From Gonatopus flavifemur (taxonomy: Eukaryota; Arthropoda; Insecta; Hymenoptera; Dryinidae), in assembly GCA_018340375.1 (NCBI GenBank), contig JAFFJZ010000002.1, forward strand, positions 20,416,001 through 20,480,000: a stretch of 64,000 nucleotides of DNA, given 5' to 3'. Each line of letters opens with the position of its first letter. Position 1 is the stretch's first letter. This document shows positions 1 through 11,430 of this stretch, piece after piece. The notes beneath the pieces are model-generated. The model was not told the DNA's origin. It did not search any database and saw only the letters and a list, made by a program, of their open reading frames with translations. The translations under genes were made by a program, and so were the position numbers.

Positions 1-384
1 GAGTGATTGTTGTCGTACTACACAGACTTCGCCGGATCAATGTTAGTTGAATATAAATTTTCTACGCTCGTTTGGCATGCTTGGTCCAAGCTATGCCATT
101 ACCCGTCGTTGGCATTGGTGAATTTTTAATTAAAGAGTTCAGATTTGTTTGTTTTAGCACTGAAGGCATGTCAATATTTTCTGCATTAGTGTTCTCGTCA
201 AGTCTTGAAAAAACGTTGAGGAACTTTGTGGCGATTATGGTGGGAATGGAATGGATCACGCAATGAGATTGGATATGATCACGTGTAAATGAGGAATCAA
301 TTGAACTTCAATTACATAACACAAAATGTAAATTTCTTCAGTTTTACTAGATTTTGCTGGACCTACTAGCTACCTTAGTTGAAA

Positions 385-905
385 AATTTGATTGAATCTG
401 ATAAAAAAATTCTATTGGAATGAACTGAGTGTCTGCATCGGAAATTTCCCATTGATACCAAGAAAATGTTTTTCTATTGGATTTATTCGGTATTTTATGA
501 ATAATAAAAATCCTTATCGATACCAATAAAATATTTTTCGACGTAATTCAATGGGTATTTCATTATTAATATTGATGCGAATGAATCATTTCCTGATTAG
601 ATCCAATTATGAATTTGTCAACACCTCTATCTTGACCCATGACTTGAGAAATTTATTCCCAGCTGAAGGGGATCCGAACTATCACCGACCCACCTACCTG
701 TAAGACCTGCCTCCTTGACCTCTAAGCTATCCTTACACGCTGCTCTGAAGGCGCATATTGCGAAACATATCCTGATCAGAAATATCTGATTGAATCCGAT
801 AGAAAAAATGTTTTTCTATTGGATTTAATCGGTATTTTATGAGCAATGAAAATTCCGATTGATACCAATGGAATACTTCCTAATTGGATTCCATCGGTAT
901 TTTAT
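385..905. repeat. Degenerate palindromic repeat cluster (AATCCGAT / ATTGGATT words)
   Basis: Two related blocks, about 390-560 and 780-905, share phrases such as TTTTTCTATTGGATT, CGGTATTTTATGA and GATACCAAT. The words occur in both orientations, as in the bodies of the 2-bp-duplication elements elsewhere in the window. The blocks are separated by the tRNA-like stretch at 665-740. I could not define terminal inverted repeats, and there is no convincing reading frame. The first 384 bases hold nothing I recognise. Confidence 0.5.
665..740 (-). other. tRNA-like (possible SINE head) sequence
   Basis: Read on the minus strand, the segment contains GGATAGCTTAGAGGTCAAGG, close to a tRNA D-arm with an internal A box. 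About 30 bases later comes GGTGATAGTTCGGATCCCC, resembling a degenerate T-arm with a B box. Spacing fits RNA polymerase III internal promoters, but the acceptor and T stems do not pair fully, so this is not a functional tRNA. A tRNA-derived SINE head or a decayed tRNA are both possible. Confidence 0.3.
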
Positions 906-979
906 TTATTCAAAACCGATGGTCTGATGCGATGGAAACGATTCTGAAACTGAATTGGTGATTGCCGATACATAGCTCC

Positions 980-1165
980 CGGAGAGCATCATGAGGTTTT
1001 CTGAACGTTCAGAAAACGTACTTGCTCTCACAGAAAACGTCCAAATAAAATCCCAGGACGTTCTAAAAACGTCGCATGTACGTCCCAGGGACATACAATT
1101 GTTCTATGATATTCAATTTATGTCTAACATGCGACGGTCTGGGGACGTGTTCAATAAAGATGTCA
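980..1165. repeat. GAACGTTC / AAAACGTC palindromic repeat cluster
   Basis: Repeated AACGTTC, AAAACGTCC and GACGTTC words in both orientations, ending near a CATGCGACG phrase. A single CACGGAGAAAA end lies just downstream at 1197, preceded by TA; its partner end was not found. The short open frames here arise from the repeats and look non-coding. Confidence 0.4.
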
Positions 1166-1317
1166 ATGACGTTTTGCGAGAGTTTTCATGAAAGTACACG
1201 GAGAAAAGTATATGGGATTGATTTTAAATCATGGATGATTCTTGATTCAACTCTTTACTTTAAAATATGAGACGGACGACGACGCGATTTGGTGATCATT
1301 ACGATGTTAATGTACAC

Positions 1318-1763
1318 TGTGAAAGTTGTATGAAATTTAAAAAAAAAAAAATGTGAAGCAACATATTACATTTGGTTGTGAATTTTCAAAGAAAGAATTT
1401 ATTTTAAAAAAAAGAAAGAAGTTGAAAATGTGTGAATCATCATTCATTGTATGAAAAAAAAAAAAAATTTGTTGAATTTTTTTTTATTTGAAAATTAATT
1501 AATTATAAATAGGTATCAAAATTTCAAAAAATTATCGTAAATTTTATTATTAATTAATTGAACTTATATATACTTTATAAAAAAAAAAAAAAAATAAAAA
1601 TAAATTTTTTTTTCAGTATTGATTTTTTTATTTATTTTATATTCGATTATATTCGCATATTATTATTATATAAGATATTTATTATTTTTAAATTAAATTA
1701 TAAAATTGGATTGATTTGGATCGATCGATTTCGATTCGAGCTTCATATATATATTATTATATC

Positions 1764-1796
<33 letters not shown>

Positions 1797-2560
1797 AGAG
1801 AGATAAGATAAAAATAACATTGTAGTTCAAAAGTTAATAATGAAATTGAAATTATGAATCTCAGTTTCATGTTCTCAATACATCAATATCAAAATATATC
1901 AATCCAAAAATTTAAAAATGAAAAATATTTTAGTTTTTAGTTAACTTTTTTATCATCAAATTTTCAAATTTTCATTTATCAAATTATCAATCACGTGTTT
2001 TATCAATTCTGCCGAAGAACGTATTATCATTTTATGTCATTCTGCAGTGCAAGGATCTGCAGAAGACAACAAGCGCAGTGTGAATTCACACACTTGTGTT
2101 TTATTTTTTACACTATTGTATTTTTTTTTCAAAAAAAAAAAATGAAATTAAAAATGAAAATTGAAAAATTGATTGAAATTTGATTTTTCAAAATGAAATT
2201 GAATTTTCAAAAAAATGTTTTTGAAATTTTTTTTTTTTTTTTTTTTTTTCACATTCATTTTTTCATTTTCATATGGTTGTTATTTCAATTTCATACTAAA
2301 AAAAAAATTTAAAAAAAAAAAAAAAAATTAAAATTGAATTTAATAAAGCATTAAATATTTGATTTTTTTAAAAATAATTAATTAATAATAAAATAATTGA
2401 ATTATAATAATGCTGTAAAAAAATAAAAATAATTTTATTAACATTAAAATAGTAATATATTAGTAGTATTTTTTTTTTATTAATTTTTTTTATTTTATTT
2501 TTTTTTTTTATTTTATATTTAATTTTTTATTTTTATTAAAACCTTTGTTTACAGTGTATT
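1318..2560. repeat. AT-rich low-complexity tract with (TA)n microsatellite
   Basis: Long A and T homopolymer runs dominate. A TA-rich microsatellite occupies about 1744-1796. The open frames here translate to lysine-, isoleucine-, phenylalanine- and tyrosine-rich strings that follow from base composition. No gene is supported. Confidence 0.8.
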
Positions 2561-3357
2561 GTTTCCATGGTAAACAGTTTACATTCTTCCGATTTCTGAA
2601 TGAAATTTGCAATGTTTTGTTGAAATATCTCAAATTTTCAATTCATTCTTCATAGTAATTCTTACTTTTTTTTTTTTTGAGTTTTTACGTTTGAACGGTA
2701 ACGTTAGAACGTGAAAGGTGAAGAAGAGTATTCCGTGGTAAAATGAACGTACGTAAAAAAATGAACGTCCTCTCTCGTCAACTCAACCTTCTTCTCTCGG
2801 CGCGAGAACAAAAGAAACAAACTAGAAGGAAAAGCTAAGAAGACTAGAAAGACTGGAAAAAAGAGAAAGAAAAAAGAAAGAATAAAAGATTAGTGTTAAA
2901 TATTGTGTTTCTTCGATGTCATTTCTTTCTTTTTTTCGAAGATTTTTTTTTTTTTTAATTTTTATTTTGATTTATTATTATTTTTTATTAATATATTTAA
3001 TATGAATAAAAAAATGGTCCCAAATGCTAAAAGATGCGAAATAAAATATGTCTGATATATATTCACCATATTATTCCAATATATCATTCCAATATGACTG
3101 TTTCATATATCTATCGAATATGTAATATCGAATCAGATATACGATGTGATGTCGAAATCGATGTAACATATACATCGCATTTCGAATATCGAGGGTATTT
3201 AAAACAGTCTCATTCGAATGTTCTATGAACGTTCATCAAATGTTCTCCGTATCTCATGAGTACATTCTACGAACGTTTCTATTTGAGATATACTTTGAAC
3301 TTCTGTTGCTGCTTGGATACAAGTCAACTCGTTATTTCAACTCATTTCCTTTTCCAT
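2561..3357. other. Non-coding stretch with ATATCGA palindromic words
   Basis: No gene is recognised. About 3040-3210 contains repeated ATATCGA, TCGATAT, CCAATATAT and CATATATC words in both orientations, another cluster of degenerate short palindromes. The part 2690-2890 is purine-rich with no repeat or frame I can name. Confidence 0.5.
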
Positions 3358-3598
3358 CCCTGGCGGAAAAACTTTGTTGAATTTTGTTCACTTTTTGCAC
3401 AGCAATATTCCAATCAAATTCAATAAAAATCCTCAAACTTCAACGAACTTCAATGGAAGTCAACAAATTTCATCAAAAGTTAATGAAAATGTGGATGGTT
3501 ATTGAATTTTACCTGAATTCTGTTGAATTCTGTTGGATTTGGCTGATTTCGAATGAAAACTGAATGTGCCTGAAGTGAACGAAATTTTTCCACCAGGG
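3358..3598. mobile_element. CCCTGG-family inverted-repeat element (241 bp)
   Basis: The left end CCCTGGCGGAAAAA and right end TTTTTCCACCAGGG are inverted repeats with one mismatch, and AT flanks both sides. The body is a run of degenerate words such as TTGAATTTTGTT, AACTTCAA and TTCAATGG in both orientations. No protein is encoded, so it must have moved with help. It shares ends and flank with the larger element at 18307-19678 although the bodies are unrelated. AT is self-complementary, so a target duplication cannot be told from two extra repeat bases here. Confidence 0.7.
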
Positions 3599-3728
3599 AT
3601 GTAGAATATTAGCCCTAACAGCACATCCACCGATTTCTAGGTCGCATCTCCGTGGAATCCACGTGGATAAATGGTAGACGTGAATAGAACGTGGATGAAC
3701 GAAGATTCCACCCCGAGTAAAGATGTTA

Positions 3729-3860
3729 ATTTCGGTCCGCCAAACGGGACTGGTGCAGACGTGTTGCATTTTTGTGCGTTACTGTTGCAGATCACGTCCG
3801 CAACAGTAGTGCAGAAAAATGCAACACGCCTGCACCAGTCCTGTTTGGCGAACCCGAAAT
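3729..3860. repeat. Imperfect 132 bp palindrome
   Basis: The left half beginning ATTTCGGTCCGCCAAACGGG returns in inverted form as CCTGTTTGGCGAACCCGAAAT, with the centre near 3794. Arms of about 60 bp pair through GACTGGTGCAG and GTGTTGCATTTTT. Similar short open frames on both strands are a by-product of the symmetry. The flanks contain CGTGGAATCCACG-type short palindromes. Confidence 0.7.
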
Positions 3861-3888
3861 AAAAATTTTCACTGTACGGGAGAATATG

Positions 3889-5183
3889 CCCAGGTGAAAA
3901 TTGACGATTGGCACTAGGATGGCGCAACACTGACAAAGATTGGCCGAGCCTTGGCGGTGAGCAAGGTGCAAGCTTGAAATGATAACATCGTTACAGGCTC
4001 CATTGATGTATTCTGCCAATCACGGACCAACATTGATACGATTATGGCAGTCAAATCGACCATCATCGGCAGCCCTTGAAAAAATTGGTCGCTCCATCAA
4101 ATCCAAGATTGGATCATGCTTGTACTCATTACGAACCAAGACTGATAGACGAATTTTTTTATGGTCTGCCAATGGTCAGATGTTTTATGCATTTAAAGGA
4201 GGTACCATCATTTATTACACATACATGATGTTGACTGCTAAATTTGAGTCAATACTATAATAGTACTGAGTCAATATTCGGCCAAAATTGATTCAACGTT
4301 GCGACAATCCCGCACCAACGTTGAGCCAATGTTGTGCCGATGTTCAACTCTATGTTGAACGATTGCAAAAATATAATAAAAATTCAGAGTCATAATATTC
4401 CCGACATCGATTGCTTCCCCTCCACACATGTTAAGAAGTACAGCCCGAACCTGAAATATTTTATACAACCAGGGCCAGAGAATCTCTGTATACATTGAAA
4501 CGAAGAAACTTATTTGATTAATCCAATACAAGATGTGTTTATAAGTTTAATATAACTCAATGATTACTGGTTACCTTACAAATCAATTACATCAAGTATA
4601 ATTCAAATTCTGATGTCCACGAGTCCATGGGTCTGCACAGCTAAAATCTCTCCTTCGATGAAGGACCTATGATGAAGACAACAATTTTCAAATCAGAGGA
4701 TTATATGATGCTTATATATCACCCGCATAGTTCGTTGAGCGCTTGCGAGAAACGAACCGAGCGTTGGAAACAATACCGAAGGGTGGCGCTTTGGACACGG
4801 GAATTTTTGTATGGAGACTTATAATTGAGGATCGTGGCTAGCCTGAGCCAAGCTTTGACCAGGCTTGGCACTGCATTGGGTACTCATTTCTTCTAAACGT
4901 TGTCAACCTTTGGATTAATATTCAGCCGTGCTATGATATTGTTCGTATGATGTTAATTTCTTTTGTCCAAACGATATTGGGACAACGATGAACCATGATT
5001 GGCACAATCTTGAGCCAATGATGGATTGATCATTGGAAATTATGATTCCCAACATTGGTGCAATATTGTGCCACTTGTCAGTCAACGTTGGCTCGATATA
5101 GATTTCCAAGCCTTGGATGTCAGCATTGCGCCTATCTATTTTTCATCGTCAGTATTGGCGCAAGCAAGGAATTTTCACGTGGG
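3889..5183. mobile_element. CCCASGTGAAAATT inverted-repeat element with satellite body (1.3 kb)
   Basis: The left end CCCAGGTGAAAATT and right end AATTTTCACGTGGG match at 13 of 14 positions, and TG flanks both sides. TG is not self-complementary, so this looks like a real 2-bp target duplication. Much of the body consists of degenerate words such as ATTGGCACAA, CCAACATTG, TTGAGCCAATG and GTTGGCTC in both orientations. No transposase is encoded and the short open frames are repeat-derived. Older sequence around 4390-4850 looks less repetitive and may be a separate insertion. Confidence 0.55.
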
Positions 5184-7112
5184 TGTAAACTTTTTTATTA
5201 TTTCCAATACATTCGAATGTTGGAATAATCCAACTGAAACCCATTGATCATTCAAATCTATACATTTTTCAATTAAGTTGGAAATTCCTCATAAAAAACT
5301 CATCCCTCATTCAATTCTACATATTATTCCATTACCTTCAATAGATTGAGGTTATGGAAAATTGCAATAAAAAATGGGAGAAATTTCAATCATCCAATCA
5401 GATATCTCTTATACAGACCAACAGATCACGTGAAGTCCTAATCATTCAAATGAAAAACAGATTTTTTTTATTGGTAAATCCTCGATTCAATCCTATACAG
5501 AAAAGAGGTTCCGTTTGATTCCTATTCATTTTGAATCGGAAGTTGAGCTTTTTCGATATTCATTCCGATTATTTTTGATTCGTTTTTTATCGGATTTCTC
5601 AACCAGGGTAGTTACTGGCTAGTATCCATTAGTTGAAAATACCAACTGTGACTGGACAATCCCTAGCTGACTAAAGGTTCACACTTTTTACTCGGCTTCT
5701 ATTCGATTCAAATGAAATTGGAGGTAGCGACACCGAGCTGATGGCAAATTAATATAACTTTGAATTCAACTTGATTGATATATTTTTCATATCATTCGGT
5801 CCGGCCATTCAAATATTCAATAAAACAGTACCATCGGAAGTCACATGAATCCGCTGCTAGCCAATTATCGTTCTCATCGATTATTACAATTACAACCTGC
5901 GTTGGTCTCGCGCAGAATTGAACTTCCGCGTAATTTGGCGTGGAACTTTTTTTCACCTGGTTATAAGAATCAATATGCACAAGCCAAATGAAGAGTTTTC
6001 AAAAATTTTGAACCATAAAAACGCCAAGTGAATATAAAATGTTTGTACTCATGTGTTATCAGTTGATGAGTCGATGCATGGTATTTCTCCTCAACACACT
6101 TATTCGAGCACTTTTGAATTATACAGTTACATACGCGTGGAACGCGGAATATTTGAATACCATGAATAAAATAAAATTTCACTCACCTGTTTGTTCGGCA
6201 ATTTAATTTATCACTAACGGTGAAAAGCTGAACTCTCATTTGTTTCTGAAATACCTATTTTTCAAGCGTCACAACCGTCACGATCCAGTCGTTGGAAATA
6301 TATAACTGCATTATGGTGGTACGGGTACCAAATTCGTGTACAACCGTGTACGAATGAATGAATTATTTATGCGATCTATAAAATTGGAACATGCATCATG
6401 CATTCATTTATGTAATTTATACATACACATATATGTGCATGTAAATATACATAGATATTTACATACATGAGATAACCTTCGCGATCCCTTACGGATTCTT
6501 TGAGAACGAACGCTTATACTTCGATTCGATTTATGAACACGAATTTGAATTCATGTTCCTTCCGCTTGATTATATATGACCACGAAATTGCTCCAACCTC
6601 CTATTCGCGTTGAAATATATACATATATATATATGGATACACGTATAGAGTCATTTGCTCTGCATGATCGTATTTATTCAAGTAATTATTCCAAAGGTTA
6701 TCTAGTATTCGTTCAGGTCACACGTCCAATTTTAAACTATTCTCCTACGGTTGTATAATTGATGGATCAGATTGGTTGATAATAATCATTGAGATATTTA
6801 CCTGGGATTCGTTAGTTTATTAAATTTCAAAAGAGCTTGGGTGGAATTGGATAGGTCAATTTTGCAAATCAAACAGTGAATTCTCGTTTGATGAATTTCA
6901 TGATACTTCTTCGATCACGCCGAATTAATATTTGGATCAATGTGGAGATTGGAAGCGAAATATTATTTTCAACGAGAGGAGAACAATCGTTCGAAGATAT
7001 AAGGGAAGGTGAATCCCAACTCGAACGTGAGGAATGGAAAACAAACAATGTTACCTTGTGTAGACACTGTTGCAGACGTAGGGCAGTTGAGTTCATACTC
7101 GTCGTACGAGTA
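5184..7112. other. Non-coding stretch, partly degenerate repeats
   Basis: 5200-5610 contains TTCAATTAAGTTGGAA-type and ATTCGATTT-type words in both orientations and a lone CCAGGG end at about 5603-5608 without a partner. 6420-6470 is rich in ATACAT and TATGTG words. The rest is AT-rich with many stops. The short open frames have no recognisable domain. Confidence 0.5.
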
Positions 7113-7812
7113 TACTGAGGGAAATTTATAGTTGGATTTATTTGGATTGACTGAATTTTGTTCGAATCAACTGAATTCCTATTCAAATATGAACCTACTA
7201 CATCGAGAAAAAGAGTTGTAAAGTTTACATGTTGCGAAGGCAATATTTGGACGATTTCGAAGAATAGTTCGAGCAGAGATGTGAAAGCATTTGAAATGCT
7301 TTTTTTTGGAATTTTGGTATTGCTGAGAAATTTTGCTGAATATTCCCCGTTTCTGCACATTTTCTATGTGTTTTCGTGGTTTTCTTCTGGAAAACACGTT
7401 CCAAGAAATATTTCTGCGAACATGATATATTTTCCATACAAAATGCAAAATGCATTCCAAAATATGAGATAAAATATGAAATATGAAGTATGTTATCTTC
7501 AGGGAAATTTTTTCCAAAGAAAACTACAAAAACAAACAGCAAATGGACAGAAACGGGAAAGAAACAGCAAAATTTGTTGGCAATACCAAATTTTTGCTAA
7601 AAAGCATTTCAAATGCTTTCACATCTCTGAGTTCGAGCTGCGACAAGTTCAGTTGATTTCACAACAGGGAATGTGAGATTCATATCAGCTGTGGTAAATT
7701 ACACAATCACTGTTGTAAAATGAACTTGAATTGTGGTAGCTCGAACTGTTTTGAAATCGTCCAAATATCAGTTTCGCAGGATGTAAATTTTACATTTTCT
7801 TTCTTGTCAGTG
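7113..7812. mobile_element. Foldback element with CACTGA-type end (700 bp)
   Basis: The left end TACTGAGG and right end TCAGTG are flanked by TA on both sides. The arms pair at length: CAATATTTGGACGATTTC near 7240 against GAAATCGTCCAAATATC near 7755, and AGAGATGTGAAAGCATTTG near 7275 against CAAATGCTTTCACATCTCT near 7608. The left arm carries about 80 extra bases and the right arm about 108. The 80-112 codon frames on both strands are mirror images of the arms, not genes. Confidence 0.65.
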
Positions 7813-7959
7813 TAGAGTTTCGCTTGGATCAAATGAAGAATGTATTCCATCGAAATAAGTTTTTATTAATTTCAAATAACATTTCCTTGAATCAAGGGGA
7901 ATTTCATTGAATACCATGAAATGTCTAGTAGGTTCATATCCAAGTAAAAGTAGACTCAG

Positions 7960-8700
7960 ATCTGTATTTTTTATTTCTGTATGCCTAAAGAACTGTAGTT
8001 TCAAGTGTCTGTATTTTCAAAGGATTGTTCTTGTCAGAGAACTGTATTTTTGGAGAATTTTATTCTATAATATCCATATTCTACGAGAATTGTATTCTTC
8101 AATGTCGCAATCTTCGAATATCCGTATTCTCGACGAACTGTTTTCTTAAAAAATTTGATTCCTGAATATTTGTATTCTCCAAGAACTGTCTCTCTAAAGA
8201 ACTGTACGGTTGGATAGCTGTATTCCTCAAAATTTCGATTCTTAAATACATGTATTCTTAAAGAACTTCATTGCTAAGTATTTCCATTCTGAAGTATCTG
8301 TATTCTCGAGACCTACATTCGGGTGGATGACTGTTGAGAATTTGGTAATTGTTGCCATTGAGCTATGTGATTATTGTTGCACTCAGCAACAATCACTTCA
8401 CTATCGATATTTCTTTCCTCAGCAACATCTCCTCAACAGTGATTCACCTGAAATTTAATATTGAAAATACAGTTCTCTAAGAATACAGTTTTTTAGGGAA
8501 ACAGTTCTTGGAGAATACAGATATTTAAGAATAAAGTTCTTCGAGAATACAGTTCTTCAACGATAGACTTATTTAGAAAGACAGTTCCTTGAGAATTTGA
8601 GAATTCAAATAATGAAGAATGCAGATGTTCGAGAATACAGTTGTTTGAGGATAGAAAAATTCTAGGATATAGTTTAATACAGAAATAGAGAATACAGCTC
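7960..8700. repeat. Inverted array of degenerate ~16 bp repeats (CTGTATTCTC / GAGAATACAG)
   Basis: From 7960 to 8310 the sequence repeats CTGTATTCT, AAGAACTG and related words on the plus strand. From 8460 to 8700 the complementary words GAGAATACAG and CAGTTCTT dominate. The result is a head-to-head satellite that could fold into a long imperfect hairpin. The central 8330-8440 holds its own smaller hairpins with CAGCAACAA. No terminal repeats with a target duplication could be fixed. Confidence 0.65.
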
Positions 8701-10175
8701 TTGTTCTGCCCAATTGAACCATTTTTCTGCCTGCACTACATCTGAAACCGGGCTGCACATGAGAGTAGGAAAATTGCAACACTTTTCCACCAGATGAGTT
8801 CAACAAATCACAATTAATAATTTTTCAGCTGAAAATTATATCAAATCTAGTATAACAGCAAAATCTGATATATTTTGCAGAGATAGTAAATTTTTCACTG
8901 TTACAGCAATTTTATTGGTCATGACAGTGAGTTTCTAGCTGCTCGAGCGAACAAATCCAACTGTTTCAGCTAAATGATCTCCAATGTAGTAATTGAAATT
9001 TGATTCCCTTTGCAAACCATTCTCAAATACAGCAAATTATTATCATTCACTATTTTTGATGCCACAATTCATAATTCAACAAGTTGAATCTCTTGGTGAG
9101 CATCTTCTCGGTGTTTTTCTGTTTCGTTCTATCAATTCTTAATTTCCTGAAGTTACGAGATAAACATGAATCAGTAAAAAAAAACTGTGATGTAGTATCC
9201 ACAGAAGGTTCAGTTCAATATTGAGAAGCTACAAACTTTCTTCGATCAAATAAATTTCATTTACCACAACAAAATGTTTCATCCGAATCGAACAAGTTTT
9301 TTTCATTCATATTTCAGACTCCCAGACTTTTATTCACGCCAGTTGAAATTCAGCCAACGCCACTAAATTCCAGTTACCGCAATGAGGTACCTTTTCTCTC
9401 AAGGTACATCTTTTGTTCCATTTGTTTTTTCAAGTGCCATTCATCGAAATTCTCGCGAACATTCGTTTATATAAATTAGCCGTAACGAGACAGCAAAATC
9501 AAGATTATTCGTCGTGAAGCGGAGATAGATAGATGAGAGATATTTCACGGTAGATTTTATATCTCGTTCGATGCAATCGGAGGGTAAAATTCCTTTCGCC
9601 TGCACGCATTTTCCTGACACTTCTGGTTCCAGCGTTCTGAATACCCTATTATATTCGTTCGTATATACACAACACAGCAGCGCAATGCCAATTCCGGAAT
9701 CCTGGGAGAGAGATATGGATTTACAGATACTCAAAGACCAGGGATGAAGAAGCATTCTGTCAAACTCCACTTACACAGAGAACTGCCTTTTCTTTCTTTT
9801 TTCTTTTCCGTTTCAATCCTTGAATTTCTCGCGTGCCTCCTTACGGTTTGTCACTTCCTCTTATTTCCTCTCGAACAGATGCTCTTATTCCTCCAAGAAT
9901 CGCACACGAAAACACGATTTTACGATACATGTGCACACATGTTTACGTATGGAAATTTCAGCACGTATATGTATTTTGTTTTTACTCTAATAGATTCGAG
10001 TTCCATGAAAAGAGGAGTTTGCGAAACAACACTCATCTTTTCTGCAGTTTCTTGTATGATTGAATTTTATCTCCAAGGAGAAAAAAATTCGCTGACGCAG
10101 CAAATCGAGGTATCGAGTGTGGAGTAGCAAATTTCTTCTGCTAAACCGACCAAAAATTAACTGTTCTAGCTAATT
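8701..10175. other. Non-coding stretch, no recognised gene
   Basis: 8820-9000 has weak CAGCAAAAT and TTAGCTG-type words. The remainder is AT-rich. A 109-codon frame on the minus strand (9441-9770) and a 127-codon frame on the plus strand (9744-10127) show no known domain, no repeated motif and no convincing splice or start context, so I do not call them genes. Confidence 0.5.
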
Positions 10176-10337
10176 GAAAAAAGAAAATGAAGAAATTTAC
10201 CGTATAGGATGACAACGCGTCGCTTCAAGCCTTTAAATGGAGATTTTTTGAAAATAATATTGTTCAATCATTCACGTCATAAGAGAACAATGTATTCTTG
10301 TCATCCTACATGGTAAATTTCTCCATTTTCTTTTTTC
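10176..10337. mobile_element. 162 bp MITE with ~40 bp inverted repeats
   Basis: GAAAAAAGAAAATGAAGAAA near the left end pairs with TTTCTCCATTTTCTTTTTTC at the right end. The symmetry continues inward through TTTACC and AGGATGACAA. It is short and non-coding. No target duplication is clear, so its superfamily is unknown. Confidence 0.6.
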
Positions 10338-10427
10338 CATGTATAAAACAGGGACTGAAACAGCAGGATTCTCAGTATCGTATACAGGGTGTTTTAGAAT
10401 TCACCACCCGCATTCCTGTAGTGTATT

Positions 10428-10751
10428 CACGCAGAAAAGTGCCTCTTTGGAAAATAGCAGAGTTCACTATTTGATATCGTAATAAATGTTTTTAATATAT
10501 TCTCAGCAGAACGAGCTACATAATTTACTGATTATGTGATGCGAAGGATTAAAAAGTGTAATGCCACGTAGTATTTTTGTGAATCACTATGAGGATTAGC
10601 AAGTTCTGTGATTTCCATCCCTGGATTTAAATTTTATGTGCCTACAAATCAAAATGCGACGTGACATAATTTATTATTCCAGATATCGGGGGCGACTGTG
10701 CTACGTATGACAGCGAACTTTACTATTTTTCGAAGATCTCTTTTCTCCGTG
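10428..10751. mobile_element. CACGCAG / CTCCGTG element (324 bp) with TT duplication
   Basis: The left end CACGCAGAAAAG and right end CTTTTCTCCGTG (the right-hand cytosine at 10747) are imperfect inverted repeats, flanked on both sides by TT. The host arm has an inverted paralogue at 11485-11629 that reads GTGTATTCTGCAG without the insertion. Here the same phrase is split as GTGTATT, element, TTCTG. That paralogous empty site directly supports a 2-bp target duplication and precise insertion. No protein is encoded. Confidence 0.75.
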
Positions 10752-10864
10752 TTCTGAAACCAAAATGCAATAATTTGCCGTTTGAACAAAATTTTTTGGA
10801 GGCTCAGTTCTTGAGCTATGAGCATTTCTAGATCTTTTTTTCAAATCCAACCAACTTGAAAGCA

Positions 10865-11130
10865 CCCTGGTAGAAATTCTCGCTAGTAAACCATAAGGCA
10901 CTAATCAGTTCATCCTTTTTACTGGTGAGGCACTAATCGGGAAAACTTACCAGTAACTGATGAGGGATGTAACACTCGCACCAACGAGGGACTAATCAGG
11001 TAAACTAAGCAGACACTAGAAAGTAACTGATGAGGCACCTGCCAGTAACTGACGAGGAATTCTTTGGAATGAATATGACTCTCTAAATTTCTTGGAGTGG
11101 AATAGCACTCTTGAAAAATGTGTATTTCAG
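10865..11130. repeat. ACTAATCAGT / AGTAACTGATGAG repeat cluster with lone element ends
   Basis: Starts with CCCTGGTAGAAA, an end like that of the CCCTGG family, and continues as repeated GGCACTAATC, GTAAACT, AGTAACTGATGAGG words. At 11079 it meets CTCTCTAAATTTCTTGGAGTG, the left end of the CTCTCTAAA family seen at 28115, 44960 and 58845. Neither end has a partner here, so both look truncated. Confidence 0.5.
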
Positions 11131-11279
11131 GGGGAAAAAAATCTGTCACAGATTTTAGTTATTTTTGTAAAAGAAAATAGAAATAATCCATTTTTATCTT
11201 TTCACCAACATCCCCAAACTCCGCAACATTCTGTAATTTGCTTGTTGTACTGATGGGAATTTATTATGCACCTTCGAGG

Positions 11280-11430
11280 GAAAGGATTCAATTTTCCTAT
11301 CATTCTTTGTTTCGGAGCTATAGCAATTCAAAGTTGCTGAATTCTCATTGGCTAGAAGCCAGAAAATTTCAAATCGCTGTCGCTCCGGAACAAAGAATCA
11401 TAGAATAATTGGATTTTTTCTTTCCAGAGA
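11280..11430. repeat. ~150 bp imperfect hairpin
   Basis: CTATCATTCTTTGTTTCGGAGC pairs in inverted form with GCTCCGGAACAAAGAATCATAG. Outside this, GGATTCAATTTT and AATTGGATTTTTTC continue the symmetry. It lies between the arms of the 10385-11629 element. Non-coding. Confidence 0.55.

Noticed and set aside
1558..1797. 79-codon frame in AT-rich tract
   Set aside because: Low-complexity translation of (TA)n and poly-A sequence.
7179..7542. Overlapping 105- and 112-codon frames on the minus strand
   Set aside because: They mirror the arms of the foldback at 7113-7812.
8000..8700. CRISPR array
   Set aside because: Repeats are degenerate, unevenly spaced and inverted, with no unique spacers, in a eukaryotic setting.
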